From the NCBI GenBank assembly GCA_001725415.1, contig MEGH01000004.1, positions 1-59,504 on the forward strand: a DNA stretch of 59,504 nt. The letters run 5' to 3'. The translations under genes and the position numbers were made by a program. Shown piece after piece: positions 51,152 through 59,504 of the stretch (position 1 is its first letter; each line of letters starts with the position of its first letter). This DNA is from Pseudonocardia sp. SCN 73-27 (lineage in GTDB: Bacteria; Actinomycetota; Actinomycetes; Mycobacteriales; Pseudonocardiaceae). The notes under the pieces were generated by a model. The model was not told the origin of the DNA, searched no databases, and worked only from the letters and a program-made list of their open reading frames with translations.

Positions 51152-51181
51152 GCCTACCCACGTCGACCGGCATGGGTAGGC
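51152..51181. promoter_or_regulatory. Inverted repeat GCCTACCCA...TGGGTAGGC, divergent control site
   Basis: Arms GCCTACCCA (51152-51160) and TGGGTAGGC (51173-51181) around CGTCGACCGGCA. It lies between the divergent small-protein/GNAT operon and the OsmC gene. A very similar element is at 58231-58259. GGGTAG resembles the -10 of SigB-type promoters in both directions. Confidence 0.55.
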
Positions 51182-51288
51182 ACGCACCCGAGATGGGCGT
51201 CTGTTGCGATGGGTGGGGGCTCCGCTGCGGCGCACGGTGTGTCACGTCGAAGCCGGAACCGCCGGCCACACACCACGAGGAGCCCGAC

Positions 51289-51864
51289 ATGACCGAGACC
51301 GCCACCGACACCGTCCGCAACGGCGTCGACACCGCGACCATGTTCGCCACGCTCGACGCCATCAAGGCACAGCCCGAGATCGCGCGGTTCCGATTCCGCG
51401 CCTCCAACACGTGGATGGGCGGCTCGCACAACCGCTCGTCGATCAAGGGCTTCTACGCCGCCTGCGCCGAGGACTCCTCGCGCAGCTCCGGCTGGACCCT
51501 CGACGCCGGCGAACCCGCGATCCTGCTGGGCGCCGACGAGGGCCCCAACCCGGCCGAGTACCTACTGCACGCGCTCGCCGCGTGCGTGACGACGTCGCTC
51601 GTCTACTCCGCGGCCGCCCGCGGCGTACGGCTGACCTCGGTGACCTCCGAGCTGGAGGGCGACCTCGACGTGCAGGGCGCGATGGGCGTCGACACCGAGA
51701 ACTTCCGCAACGGGTTCGAGCGCATCCGGATGACGATCACCATCTCCGGCGACGCCCCGGCCGAGAAGCTGCGCCAGGTCGTGTCGCGCGGCCGTGACCG
51801 GTCGGTCGTCTTCGACTCGATCTCGGGCGGTGTGCCGATCGAGCTGGACATCGTCACCGCGTGA
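51289..51864 (+). CDS. OsmC-family protein
   Basis: 191 residues from ATG 51289, with GAGGAG seven bases before it. OsmC/Ohr fold: NTWMGGSHNRSSIKGFYAA, then the helix EYLLHALAACVTTSLVYSAA carrying the conserved Cys, and VTSELEGDLDVQGAMGVD. In peroxidase members two Cys reduce organic hydroperoxides; here the loop before the helix (AACAEDSSRSSG) supplies the other possible Cys, but spacing differs from Ohr. So peroxide reduction is possible but not certain. It follows the CCTACCC/GGGTAGG control site, suggesting stress regulation. Confidence 0.82.
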   Translation: MTETATDTVRNGVDTATMFATLDAIKAQPEIARFRFRASNTWMGGSHNRSSIKGFYAACAEDSSRSSGWTLDAGEPAILLGADEGPNPAEYLLHALAACVTTSLVYSAAARGVRLTSVTSELEGDLDVQGAMGVDTENFRNGFERIRMTITISGDAPAEKLRQVVSRGRDRSVVFDSISGGVPIELDIVTA

Positions 51865-51937
51865 CACCCGGTCGCGGGTGGCCGGTCGCGCCCACCGTGC
51901 CGGCCGGCCACCGTCCCCATCCCGAGGGAGACACCCG

Positions 51938-52723
51938 ATGGACCGGGACTCGGGCGTGACCGTCCGGACCGGGGTCGACGTCACCGGCCTGCTCGGGGTC
52001 GGCGGGCACGTGACCGGCGTCGCCGCCCGCATCCGCGGCGGTGGGACGATCCGCGCGTCCGCGCCGCTGACCGTCGGCGCCGACGGCATCCGCTCGACGG
52101 TCGCCCGGCTCGTCGGCGCCCCGGTGCTGCGGCTGGGCCGCACCGCGAGCGCGATCGTCTACGGCTACGCCCCGGCGCCCGCCACCGGCTACGAGTGGTT
52201 CTACGTCCCCGGCGCGACCGCGGGCGTCATCCCGACCCACGACGGCCTGGCCTGCGTCTGGGCCGGGATGCCCGCGGCCCGCTTCGCCAGCGACCGTGGC
52301 GACGGCGTCGACACCCTGTTCGCGCAGGTGCTCGCGGAGGCAGCGCCCGGCCTGGAGCTGGGCGACCGCGTCGGTCCGCTGCGCGGTTTCCCCGGCGTGC
52401 CCGCGGTGCTGCGCCGCCCGGCCGGGCCGGGCTGGGCACTCGTCGGCGACGCCGGGTACGTCAAGGACCCGCTCACCGCCCACGGCATCACCGACGCCCT
52501 GCGCGACGCCGAACTGCTCGCCCGGTCCGTGCTCACCGGTAGCGCGTACGGCCGCATCCGTGACCTGCTGGCCCGCCCGCTGCTCACGGTCGCCGAGGAG
52601 ATCGCCGGCTACCGCTGGGACCTTTCGCGCGTCCGGACGCTGCTGCGTGCCGAGAGCGCGGCGATGAAGGCCGAGGTCCGGATGCTGCGTCGGTTGGACG
52701 AGGCGGACCTGCTCGCCGCGTGA
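51938..52723 (+). pseudogene. FAD-dependent monooxygenase lacking the N-terminal dinucleotide-binding part
   Basis: 261 residues from ATG 51938, preceded by GAGGGAG. The reading begins at a position matching residue about 100-110 of group A flavoprotein hydroxylases (GVTVRTGVDVTGLLGVGG). It keeps the second FAD contact DG motif (VGADGIRSTVARLVG) and the third, GD motif (GWALVGDAGYVKDPLTAHGI). The GxGxxG Rossmann start and the Arg-rich region are absent, so FAD cannot bind normally. The good ribosome site before MDRDSG suggests that the original start was kept and an internal piece lost in frame. Confidence 0.65.
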
Positions 52724-52738
52724 GACGACGTCGGGGTG

Positions 52739-52778
52739 GTGAGCGGTGATGGTCGCTCCAGCGACCATCACCGCTCAC
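52739..52778. repeat. Hairpin repeat, family B (copy 1)
   Basis: GTGAGCGGTGATGGTCGCT (52739-52757), loop CC, exact complement AGCGACCATCACCGCTCAC (52760-52778). It lies between the convergent flavoprotein remnant and ligM-like gene. Same sequence as 55663-55702. Confidence 0.85.
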
Positions 52779-52783
52779 AGGGT

Positions 52784-54235
<1,452 letters not shown>

Positions 54236-54297
54236 TCACGCTAGGAGCCGGGTACCCCGGGCGGGACGGCTCGATGGCGGGGCCGCGACGGGTCATT

Positions 54298-54328
54298 TGA
54301 CGTACCCGACCAGCGTGGGGGTACGTCA
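54298..54328. promoter_or_regulatory. Operator palindrome between ligM-like and ligA genes
   Basis: TGACGTACCC (54298-54307) and GGGTACGTCA (54319-54328), exact 10-base arms, 11-base centre; flanks CATT/TTTG extend the symmetry with mismatches. It lies in the 265-base divergent intergenic region, so one regulator could act on both directions. No regulator gene is adjacent. Confidence 0.6.
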
Positions 54329-54455
54329 TTTGTCCCGCAGCACAACGGTCGGGTGCGTGATGGCCCCGGGCCCCGGCGGGAATTACGGTCGGGGGACGAC
54401 GGTCGCCGGCGTCCGTCCCACATCGGAATGCCGGCCCGAGCTTGGGAGCGGCCAG

Positions 54456-54815
54456 ATGACGAGCCGGATCAGTCCGGACCTGCCGGGGACCTATGTGTTC
54501 GACGGCCCCACGAGCCGCCGGGGGCTCCGCATGAACAAGCTGTTCATGTCGCTGCGTTCCGAGGCGGCCCGCGCGGACTTCCTCGCCGACGAACCCGGCT
54601 ACTGCGCCCGGTTCGGGCTCACCGACGACCAGACCGAGGCCGTCCTGGGCCGCGACTGGCAGGCGATGCTCGACCTGGGCGGCAGCATCTTCTACATCTA
54701 CAAGCTCGCGATGATGGACGGGCTGTCCATGCAGTACCTCGGCGGTGTCTTCACCGGCATGTCCGAGGCCGACTTCAAGGCCGCGATGCTCGCGGGAGGG
54801 CGCACCGATGTCTGA
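54456..54815 (+). CDS. ligA: Protocatechuate 4,5-dioxygenase alpha subunit (LigA-like)
   Basis: 119 residues from ATG 54456 (GGGAG upstream). LigA fold: GTYVFDGPTSRRGLRMNKLF, then MSLRSEAARADFLADEPGYC, LTDDQTEAVLGRDWQAML, and DLGGSIFYIYKLAMMDG. This small helical subunit caps the active site of LigB. Sphingobium LigA has about 139 residues, so this is slightly short at the N-terminus. It overlaps ligB by eight bases. With LigB it cleaves protocatechuate, gallate or 3-O-methylgallate between C4 and C5. Confidence 0.88.
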   Translation: MTSRISPDLPGTYVFDGPTSRRGLRMNKLFMSLRSEAARADFLADEPGYCARFGLTDDQTEAVLGRDWQAMLDLGGSIFYIYKLAMMDGLSMQYLGGVFTGMSEADFKAAMLAGGRTDV

Positions 54816-55656
54816 GGTGATCTGGGGGCTGGCGACGTCGCACGTCCCGTCGATCGGGGCCGCGATGGACCGCGGCATGACGGCCGACCCGGTGTGGGCG
54901 CCGCTGTTCGAGGGCTACGGCCCGGCCCGGGAGTGGCTGGCCGACAACAAGCCCGACGTCGCGATCCTGATCTACAACGACCACGCCAACGGTATCGACC
55001 TCGACATCGTGCCGACCTTCGCCATCGGCACCGCCGACCGCTACGAGGTGGCAGACGAGGGCTTCGGGCGCCGCCCGGTTCCCGACGTCATCGGCTCCCC
55101 GGAGCTGTCGTTCCACCTGCTGCAGAACCTGATGGACGACGGCTTCGACCTCACCGTCTTCCAGGAGCTCGACGTCGATCACGGGTTCACCGTGCCGCTG
55201 TCGGTGTGGACGCCCGATCCCGGCGACAAGTGGCCCTGCCCGGTCGTGCCGCTGCTGGTCAACGTCATCCAGTACCCGCAGCCCACCGCCGCCCGCTGCT
55301 ACGCCCTGGGCAAGGCGCTCGGGAGGGCGATCGCGTCGTTCGAGGGCGCGCGGACCGTCGGCATCCTCGGCACCGGTGGCATGTCCCACCAGCTCGCGGG
55401 TGCCCGTGCCGGGTTCATCAACCCCGAGTTCGACGCCATGTTCCTCGACGCCATCGAGAACGACCCGGAGAAGCTCGCGGCCCTGACCCGCGAGGACTTC
55501 ATCCGCGAGGCCGGCTCGGAAGGCATCGAGCTGATCATGTGGCTGGTCATGCGCGGGGCGATGAACGCCGAGGTCCGCAAGGTGCACAGCGTCTACCACG
55601 TGCCCGCGTCCAACACCGCCGCCGGCCTGGCCCTGTTCGACAACCAGCCCGCCTGA
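54808..55656 (+). CDS. ligB: Protocatechuate/gallate 4,5-dioxygenase beta subunit (LigB-like class III extradiol dioxygenase)
   Basis: 282 residues from ATG 54808. Iron ligands and catalytic residues are seen in order: His near 11 (ATSHVPSIGAAMD), His in IYNDHANGIDLDIVP near 60, the base His in GTGGMSHQLAGARAG near 195, and Glu in EGIELIMWLVMRGAM near 240. All four match LigB (His12, His61, His195, Glu242), so it should be active. The product from protocatechuate is 4-carboxy-2-hydroxymuconate semialdehyde; LigC and LigI, needed next, are not in the window. Ends at hairpin B2. Confidence 0.9.
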   Translation: MSEVIWGLATSHVPSIGAAMDRGMTADPVWAPLFEGYGPAREWLADNKPDVAILIYNDHANGIDLDIVPTFAIGTADRYEVADEGFGRRPVPDVIGSPELSFHLLQNLMDDGFDLTVFQELDVDHGFTVPLSVWTPDPGDKWPCPVVPLLVNVIQYPQPTAARCYALGKALGRAIASFEGARTVGILGTGGMSHQLAGARAGFINPEFDAMFLDAIENDPEKLAALTREDFIREAGSEGIELIMWLVMRGAMNAEVRKVHSVYHVPASNTAAGLALFDNQPA

Positions 55657-55662
55657 ACCGCT

Positions 55663-55702
55663 GTGAGCGGTGATGGTCGCCACAGCGACCATCACCGCTC
55701 AC
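55663..55702. repeat. Hairpin repeat, family B (copy 2)
   Basis: GTGAGCGGTGATGGTCGC (55663-55680), loop CACA, GCGACCATCACCGCTCAC (55685-55702). It starts 6 bases after the ligB stop. Probably a terminator for ligAB; with copy B1 it brackets the ligM-ligAB segment. Confidence 0.85.
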
Positions 55703-55792
55703 GACCGTCTACGTCAGTTGTCGCGGTCGGGTCCGGTCATCCGCGTCATCCGGGGGTCCCCCTCGCCTCCTTACCGTCGAGGAAGGCCAGGG

Positions 55793-55996
55793 AAGGCACA
55801 CGAGCACGCGCTGCTGTCGCTCGCGACCCTCGACACCGCGCACGCCGCGCCGGGCACCGAGGTCACCGTCGTCTGGGGCGAGGACCCCGTCACCGCGAAA
55901 CCGCAGGTGGAGGAGCACACCCAGCGCGAGATCCGGGCGACGGTCGCGCCCGCCCCCTACGTCCAGTTCGCCCGCACCCGGTATCGGAGCAGTTGA
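55793..55996 (+). pseudogene. 3' remnant of a second LigM/DesA-type O-demethylase gene
   Basis: About 67 codons to TGA 55994-55996. The reading AHEHALLSLATLDTAHAAPG followed by TEVTVVWGEDPVTAKP and REIRATVAPAPYVQFARTRY aligns with the last 70 residues of the intact O-demethylase at 52784 ([20 protein letters not shown] and on), with many substitutions, so it is a paralogue rather than a recent copy. The first ~400 residues are missing. Its TGA overlaps the metF ATG by one base, showing that the lost gene once headed the metF-purU operon. Confidence 0.7.
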
Positions 55997-56823
55997 TGAC
56001 GACGAGGCCCACCGATTCCCGCACCGCGTTCGCCGACGCGATCCGCCGCGCCGGCTACGAGGTGCTGCCCTTCCCCAGCGCCCACGACAAGGTCCTCGCC
56101 CACGTTCCGGCCGAGGTGCCGCTGACCGTCACCACGACCGAGGCCAAGGGCCTGGAGCCGACGCTCGACCTCGCCGTCCGGCTGCGCGCCGCCGGCTACC
56201 GGGTGGCACCGCACCTCGCGGCCCGGCTGGTCCGCGACAAGGAGCACCTCACCGACATCGCCGCCCGCCTCGGCGAGGCCGGCGTCGACCGGCTGTTCGT
56301 CATCGGTGGCGACGCCGCCGAGCCTGTGGGCGTGTTCCCCGACGCGCTCAGCCTGCTCGAGGCGCTGGGGGACACCGGGTACTCGTTCGAAAGCGTCGGC
56401 ATCGGCGGTTACCCCGAGGGCCACGGCCGCATCCCCGACGCCGCCCTGTCGCAGGCGTTGCGGGACAAGGCCCCGTACGCGACGCACGTCGTCACCCAGC
56501 TGTGCTTCGACGCCGCGACGACGACGCGCTGGGCTGCTCGTGCCGGCCTTCCCGTGCACGTCGGGGTGCCCGGCGCCGTGAGTCGGCAGAAGCTCATCCG
56601 CGTCTCCGCCGGGCTCGGCCTCGGCCAGTCGGCGCGGTTCCTGGCCAAGCAGCAGAGCATGTTCTGGCGGTTCTTCCTTCCCGGCGGCTACCGCGCCGAC
56701 CGGCTCCTCGACCGCCTCGCCCCGGGGTTCAACGGTCCGCTGGCGGGCATCCACGTCTTCACCTTCAACGACCTGGAGGCGACGGAGGCGTGGCGAGAGC
56801 AGCTCCTGGCCCGGCTGTCGTGA
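55996..56823 (+). CDS. metF: Methylenetetrahydrofolate reductase (MetF-like)
   Basis: 275 residues from ATG 55996. TIM barrel of the MTHFR family: VPLTVTTTEAKGLEPTLDLA, LFVIGGDAAEPVGVFPDALS, GIGGYPEGHGRIPD, THVVTQLCFDAATTTRWAAR, and GIHVFTFNDLEATEAWREQL. In methionine synthesis it makes 5-methyl-THF. Beside a LigM-type demethylase it more likely runs in reverse, oxidising the 5-methyl-THF formed from aryl methoxyl groups to methylene-THF, as proposed for sphingomonads. Coupled by GTGA to purU and by TGATG to the demethylase remnant. Confidence 0.88.
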   Translation: MTTRPTDSRTAFADAIRRAGYEVLPFPSAHDKVLAHVPAEVPLTVTTTEAKGLEPTLDLAVRLRAAGYRVAPHLAARLVRDKEHLTDIAARLGEAGVDRLFVIGGDAAEPVGVFPDALSLLEALGDTGYSFESVGIGGYPEGHGRIPDAALSQALRDKAPYATHVVTQLCFDAATTTRWAARAGLPVHVGVPGAVSRQKLIRVSAGLGLGQSARFLAKQQSMFWRFFLPGGYRADRLLDRLAPGFNGPLAGIHVFTFNDLEATEAWREQLLARLS

Positions 56824-57680
56824 CCGCGCATCGCGGCGTGCTGCTGCTGTCCTGCCCGGACGCCCCCGGCATCGTGTTCGCGGTGTCGGAGCTGCTCGTC
56901 CGCGAGCGGTGCACGATCGTGCAGAGCCAGCAGTTCGGCAGCGCGACCAGCGGGACGTTCTTCATGCGGGTCGAGTTCGCCCACGTCGACGGCTCGTCGC
57001 TCGACCTCGACGCCCTGCGCGCCGCGGTGGCCGTCCTCGCCGACCGGTTCGACATGACCTGGCAGCTCGCCGACGCCGACCGCAGGCTGCGGACCGTCCT
57101 CATGGTCAGCCGCTTCGCCCACTGCCTCGACGACCTGCTGTTCCGCACCGAGATCGGCGAGCTGCCCCTCGACGTCGTCGCCGTCGTGTCCAACCACCCC
57201 GACCTGGGCCGCGTCGCCTCGCGGTACGCCATCCCGTTCCGGCACATCCCGGTCACGCGCGACACCAAGGCCGACGCCGAGGCCGCGCTGCTCGACCTCG
57301 TGCGGGACGAGGGCGTCGAGCTGGTCGTGCTGGCCCGCTACATGCAGATCCTGTCCGACGGGCTGTGCACGCAGCTCGCGGGCCGCGCGATCAACATCCA
57401 CCACTCGATGCTGCCGAGCTTCAAGGGCGCCAAGCCCTACCACCAGGCCCACGCGCGCGGGGTGAAGTTCATCGGCGCCACCGCGCACTACGTGACCGCC
57501 GACCTCGACGAGGGGCCGATCATCGAGCAGGAGCTGATCCGTGTCGACCACTCCCTGACGCCCGACCAGCTCGCCGCCCGCGGCCGCGAGGCCGAGACGC
57601 GCGCGCTCGCCCGTGCGGTGCGCTGGCACTGCGAGAACCGGATCGTCGCGCTCGGGAACCGGACCGTCGTCTTCTCCTGA
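56820..57680 (+). CDS. purU: Formyltetrahydrofolate deformylase (PurU)
   Basis: 286 residues from GTG 56820. N-terminal ACT domain (GVLLLSCPDAPGIVFAVSEL), then the formyltransferase fold: AVVSNHPDLGRVASRYAIPF, the active-site block AINIHHSMLPSFKGAKPYHQ, and GATAHYVTADLDEGPIIEQE with the catalytic Asp. It hydrolyses 10-formyl-THF to formate and THF. In this operon it would free THF for LigM and release methoxyl carbon as formate. Methenyl-THF cyclohydrolase (FolD) must be encoded elsewhere. Ends nine bases from the convergent small regulator gene. Confidence 0.92.
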   Translation: MTAHRGVLLLSCPDAPGIVFAVSELLVRERCTIVQSQQFGSATSGTFFMRVEFAHVDGSSLDLDALRAAVAVLADRFDMTWQLADADRRLRTVLMVSRFAHCLDDLLFRTEIGELPLDVVAVVSNHPDLGRVASRYAIPFRHIPVTRDTKADAEAALLDLVRDEGVELVVLARYMQILSDGLCTQLAGRAINIHHSMLPSFKGAKPYHQAHARGVKFIGATAHYVTADLDEGPIIEQELIRVDHSLTPDQLAARGREAETRALARAVRWHCENRIVALGNRTVVFS

Positions 57681-57689
57681 CCGGGCTGG

Positions 57690-58067
57690 TCAGGTGTTCC
57701 ACTCGCGGATCAGCCACGTGCAGATCTCGGCCTCGGACATGTCCGGGAACGAGTTCTGGAAGGCCGCGAGCGTGTGTGCCGCGTCCTCGCGGTCGAGGCC
57801 GCGGGTCGCCGCCGTCGCGTAGTACTCGCGCTGCAACGCCGTGGGCCTGCCGCCGCCCGCACCCCGCCCCGGGAGCCCGTCGCGCCAGCGTTCGATCTCG
57901 TCCACCCTGTCCTCCGCCCAGCCGGGAGCCCCGTCGATCTCGACGTCCGGTGCCGGGAAGGGATGGGCCGATCCCGTGGGGTGGCGGCCTCGCCACTTGT
58001 GGACCGCGTGCCGGCTCACCCCGAGCGCCTCGGCCAGGCCGATCACCCCGAGGTAGCGCCGCGTCAT
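57690..58067 (-). CDS. Small helix-turn-helix DNA-binding protein
   Basis: 125 residues. Residues 5-30 form a helix-turn-helix of AlpA/MerR type (VIGLAEALGVSRHAVHKWRG); then a Pro-rich turn (HPFPAPDVEIDGAPGW) followed by GWAEDRVDEIERWRDGLPG, the pattern of excisionase-like 'wing' domains. The C-terminal half is helical (ATRGLDREDAAHTLAAFQNS). It could regulate nearby genes, including ligM/ligAB, but there is no direct evidence. A good promoter lies upstream (TTGACG-N18-TACCTT). Confidence 0.7.
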   Translation of the reverse strand: MTRRYLGVIGLAEALGVSRHAVHKWRGRHPTGSAHPFPAPDVEIDGAPGWAEDRVDEIERWRDGLPGRGAGGGRPTALQREYYATAATRGLDREDAAHTLAAFQNSFPDMSEAEICTWLIREWNT

Positions 58068-58109
58068 GCGCGCACGATCTCACGTCCGAACATCGTCTCT
58101 GTCGGCGAC

Positions 58110-58139
58110 AAGGTAAACGGCCTCGCGGAACCTCGTCAA
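58110..58139 (-). promoter_or_regulatory. Sigma-70-type promoter for the helix-turn-helix gene
   Basis: Minus strand: TTGACG (58139-58134), 18-base spacer, TACCTT (58115-58110), 42 bases before the ATG at 58067. ATCGTCTCT/AGAGACGACGAT flank it as an imperfect inverted repeat. Confidence 0.55.
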
Positions 58140-58228
58140 CATTAGAGACGACGATCCGTCGACGCCGCCCCGGGAGTACGCTGCACCCACGGCGATGGGG
58201 CTCGCCGTCGACCGCCCGGGCTCGTCCG

Positions 58229-58261
58229 GGCTGATAGCTCCTACCAACCGGGTTCCGGCAT
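58229..58261. promoter_or_regulatory. Inverted repeat CTCCTACC...GGTAGGAG
   Basis: CTCCTACC and GGTAGGAG arms around an ACCGGGTTCCGGCATG-containing centre. Same arms and CCGGCATGGGTAGG half as the site at 51152-51181. It lies in the 529-base gap 58068-58596, which has lower GC (several GAATTC/TTTC tracts) and probably carries a long leader and the promoter for the pair at 58597-59459; no gene is supported in it. Confidence 0.5.
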
Positions 58262-58596
58262 GGGTAGGAGGTGGTCGCGAAAGCCTTTCCTCTCCTTTTC
58301 CTGCAGTCGTTCCCCGGGCACCGGGCGACGACATTTCCGTGCTGCCCGAATTCGAATTCGACGGAATTCTTACCACCCTTTCGGGCTATTCATCGGCAAT
58401 CGGACGGCGTCTACTCTCGACTCCGGTGATGGGGCTCACCTCCAACCGCGGCAACGACGCCGCTGACGGTCCCTGGTCGATCTCACGATCAGGGGTGTGT
58501 CATGCGAGTTCCACCTTCTCCCACCGGACGGGGTCCGCCGAGCGCGCCGAATTCGCGCACGGACATTCCACGCCGGAATACGAACGAGGAGAAGCC

Positions 58597-58803
58597 ATGA
58601 AGCTCGGAAAAGCACTCGCCGTGGGATTCGCCGCCGAGTCCGGTGCCGACGACAGCGCACCGGCCGACCGGATCGGGCGCGTCGAGCGGCCGATGGTCGT
58701 CCCCGACGCAGCGGACGCGGTCCGGGAGGCGGCCGACGAGGTCCCCGTGACCGCCACGTCCGTGATCACCGCGTTCGGGGCTCTGCACACCCTGCCGTCA
58801 TGA
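58597..58803 (+). CDS. Small hypothetical protein, first of a coupled pair
   Basis: 68 residues from ATG 58597, with GAGGAG seven bases before it. Acidic, with a short hydrophobic start (KLGKALAVGFAAESGADDS) and a helical middle (VVPDAADAVREAADEVPVTA). No cysteine. ATGA overlap with the Cys-rich gene downstream shows coupling. The N-terminus is too short and charged to be a clear signal peptide. No family recognised; a chaperone, leader or antitoxin-like partner are possibilities without direct evidence. Confidence 0.65.
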   Translation: MKLGKALAVGFAAESGADDSAPADRIGRVERPMVVPDAADAVREAADEVPVTATSVITAFGALHTLPS

Positions 58804-59459
58804 TCCGGGCGACACGGGAACTGTCATCGACGCCGCTTACCGGGTTCAAGGCCGCCTACCCGATGATCTCGGCCGACGGCGCCCGCACCGGGTTCAGCGG
58901 GCTCGCCGCCGGGGGCCGCCACGTCTACCTCGCGACCGACAAGGCGGTGTGCCTCAGCAACTCCGGGCACCCCGTCCCGAGCCGGATGTGTCGTTGCGGC
59001 TTCTACTGCCTGCACACCCTCGACGCCGCCCGCGACCTCACCTGCGCACCCGAACACCGCGACGCCGTCGTCCTCGAGGTCGCCGCCTCGGGACGCTACC
59101 GGCGCCACGAGCTCGGACTGCGCTACGAGACCCAACGCGTGCGCCGGGTGTGGACCGGACGCTGCCGGTGCGGGCGCTCGGCGTCGGCGTTCGTCGACTC
59201 CGGGACCGGCCGCACCGGGTGGCGCCGGCTCGTCGGCTGCTGCGCACGGTGTGCCGACGGCCGGCCGGTACTGGAGCGCGAAGCCTTCGCCCGGCTCAGC
59301 GGGCAGGACGGTCTCGACGTCCGCGGCGACCCGGAACCGTTGGCGCACTTCGTCACCACCTACTCGGCGGCACCCGTCGTCGACGCGGAGCTCGCGATCC
59401 TCAACGCGCGGGTCGACGAGCTGCGCCATGTCGTCGACGGGCTCGTGCGCCGCGAGTGA
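58800..59459 (+). CDS. Cysteine-rich putative zinc-binding protein
   Basis: 219 residues from ATG 58800. Conserved-looking Cys clusters: RMCRCGFYCLHTLDAARDLT near 61-80, TCAPEHRDAVV, GRCRCGRSASAFVD near 120, and VGCCARCADGRP near 145: enough for two zinc sites. Between them are beta-rich segments (VLEVAASGRYRRHELGLRYE). The C-terminus is a helix likely to coil (AELAILNARVDELRHVVDGL). No enzyme motif. A nucleic-acid or protein-binding role is plausible. Followed by a strong terminator. Confidence 0.65.
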   Translation: MIRATRELSSTPLTGFKAAYPMISADGARTGFSGLAAGGRHVYLATDKAVCLSNSGHPVPSRMCRCGFYCLHTLDAARDLTCAPEHRDAVVLEVAASGRYRRHELGLRYETQRVRRVWTGRCRCGRSASAFVDSGTGRTGWRRLVGCCARCADGRPVLEREAFARLSGQDGLDVRGDPEPLAHFVTTYSAAPVVDAELAILNARVDELRHVVDGLVRRE

Positions 59460-59472
59460 ACGCTGCGGCGGC

Positions 59473-59504
59473 GGCCGGGCCGGTGCGACGTCACCGGCCC
59501 GGCC
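59473..59504 (+). terminator. Perfect hairpin terminator at the window end
   Basis: GGCCGGGCCGGTG (59473-59485), loop CGACGT, CACCGGCCCGGCC (59492-59504), 13 bases after the Cys-rich gene. Confidence 0.75.

Noticed and set aside
58080-58376. 98-codon minus-strand open frame in the 58.1-58.6 kb gap
   Set aside because: No ribosome site, no homology-like features, and it overlaps the sigma-70-type promoter of the gene at 57690-58067.
58195-58596. Upstream extension of the small gene at 58597 to 58195
   Set aside because: The extended part has no coding bias, lower GC and crosses the palindrome; GAGGAG before ATG 58597 fixes the start.

Overview
Organism and quality. From about 2.58 kb to the end, the window reads as very high-GC actinobacterial DNA, most like Pseudonocardia or another Pseudonocardiaceae. 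The signs are a SigB/SigF-type sigma factor, an F420-dependent LLM enzyme, many TetR regulators, GTG starts and tight ATGA/GTGA gene overlaps. The first ~2.57 kb is different: it is the 3' part of an RTX/type I-secretion protein of alphaproteobacterial style, abutting the 3' end of an actinobacterial FAD oxidoreductase. This looks like a chimeric contig end. At least ten genes are truncated, internally deleted or frameshifted, so real gene decay or assembly faults must be considered throughout. No rRNA, tRNA, CRISPR array or insertion sequence was seen.

Layout. 0-2.6 kb: foreign RTX fragment. 3.0-7.2 kb: stress block with a sigma factor, a thiamine-diphosphate enzyme, small proteins and a lipoprotein, three of them preceded by GNNT-N15/16-GGGTA promoters. 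7.4-21.8 kb: XRE-TetR regulator, a minus-strand operon (SDR, acyl-CoA ligase, histidine phosphatase, regulator, truncated PPDK), a plus-strand P450-aldehyde dehydrogenase pair, and a PEP-utilizing enzyme/NTF2/kinase-like/LLM operon. 21.9-31.2 kb: aromatic-ring block with an HSDL2-like SDR, an HpaB-type hydroxylase, a VOC and a class III extradiol dioxygenase, a fumarylacetoacetate-hydrolase-family enzyme, a TetR-aldolase fusion and an MDR dehydrogenase. 31.2-38.7 kb: decayed small genes, then an ATP-dependent hydantoinase/acetone-carboxylase-type operon with its GAF-PucR regulator. 39.1-50.1 kb: TerD-nuclease protein, CrtC-like protein, acyl-CoA ligase, IlvD/Edd dehydratase and three broken genes. 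50.2-59.5 kb: GNAT and OsmC genes, then a LigM-type O-demethylase divergent from LigAB (protocatechuate/gallate 4,5-cleavage) with MetF and PurU, and finally a Cys-rich pair.

How it fits. The best-supported system is tetrahydrofolate-dependent O-demethylation of vanillate/syringate-type lignin aromatics (LigM), ring cleavage (LigAB) and C1 recycling (MetF, PurU) at 52.8-57.7 kb. This combination is known mainly from sphingomonads. The phosphotransfer-type enzymes (8.2-9.9 and 17.5-19.3 kb), P450, acyl-CoA ligases and Hyu-type carboxylase could feed aryl substrates into it, for example by phosphate activation of phenols or carboxylation of aryl ketones. That link is inference. Three families of intergenic palindromes occur, mostly between convergent genes.
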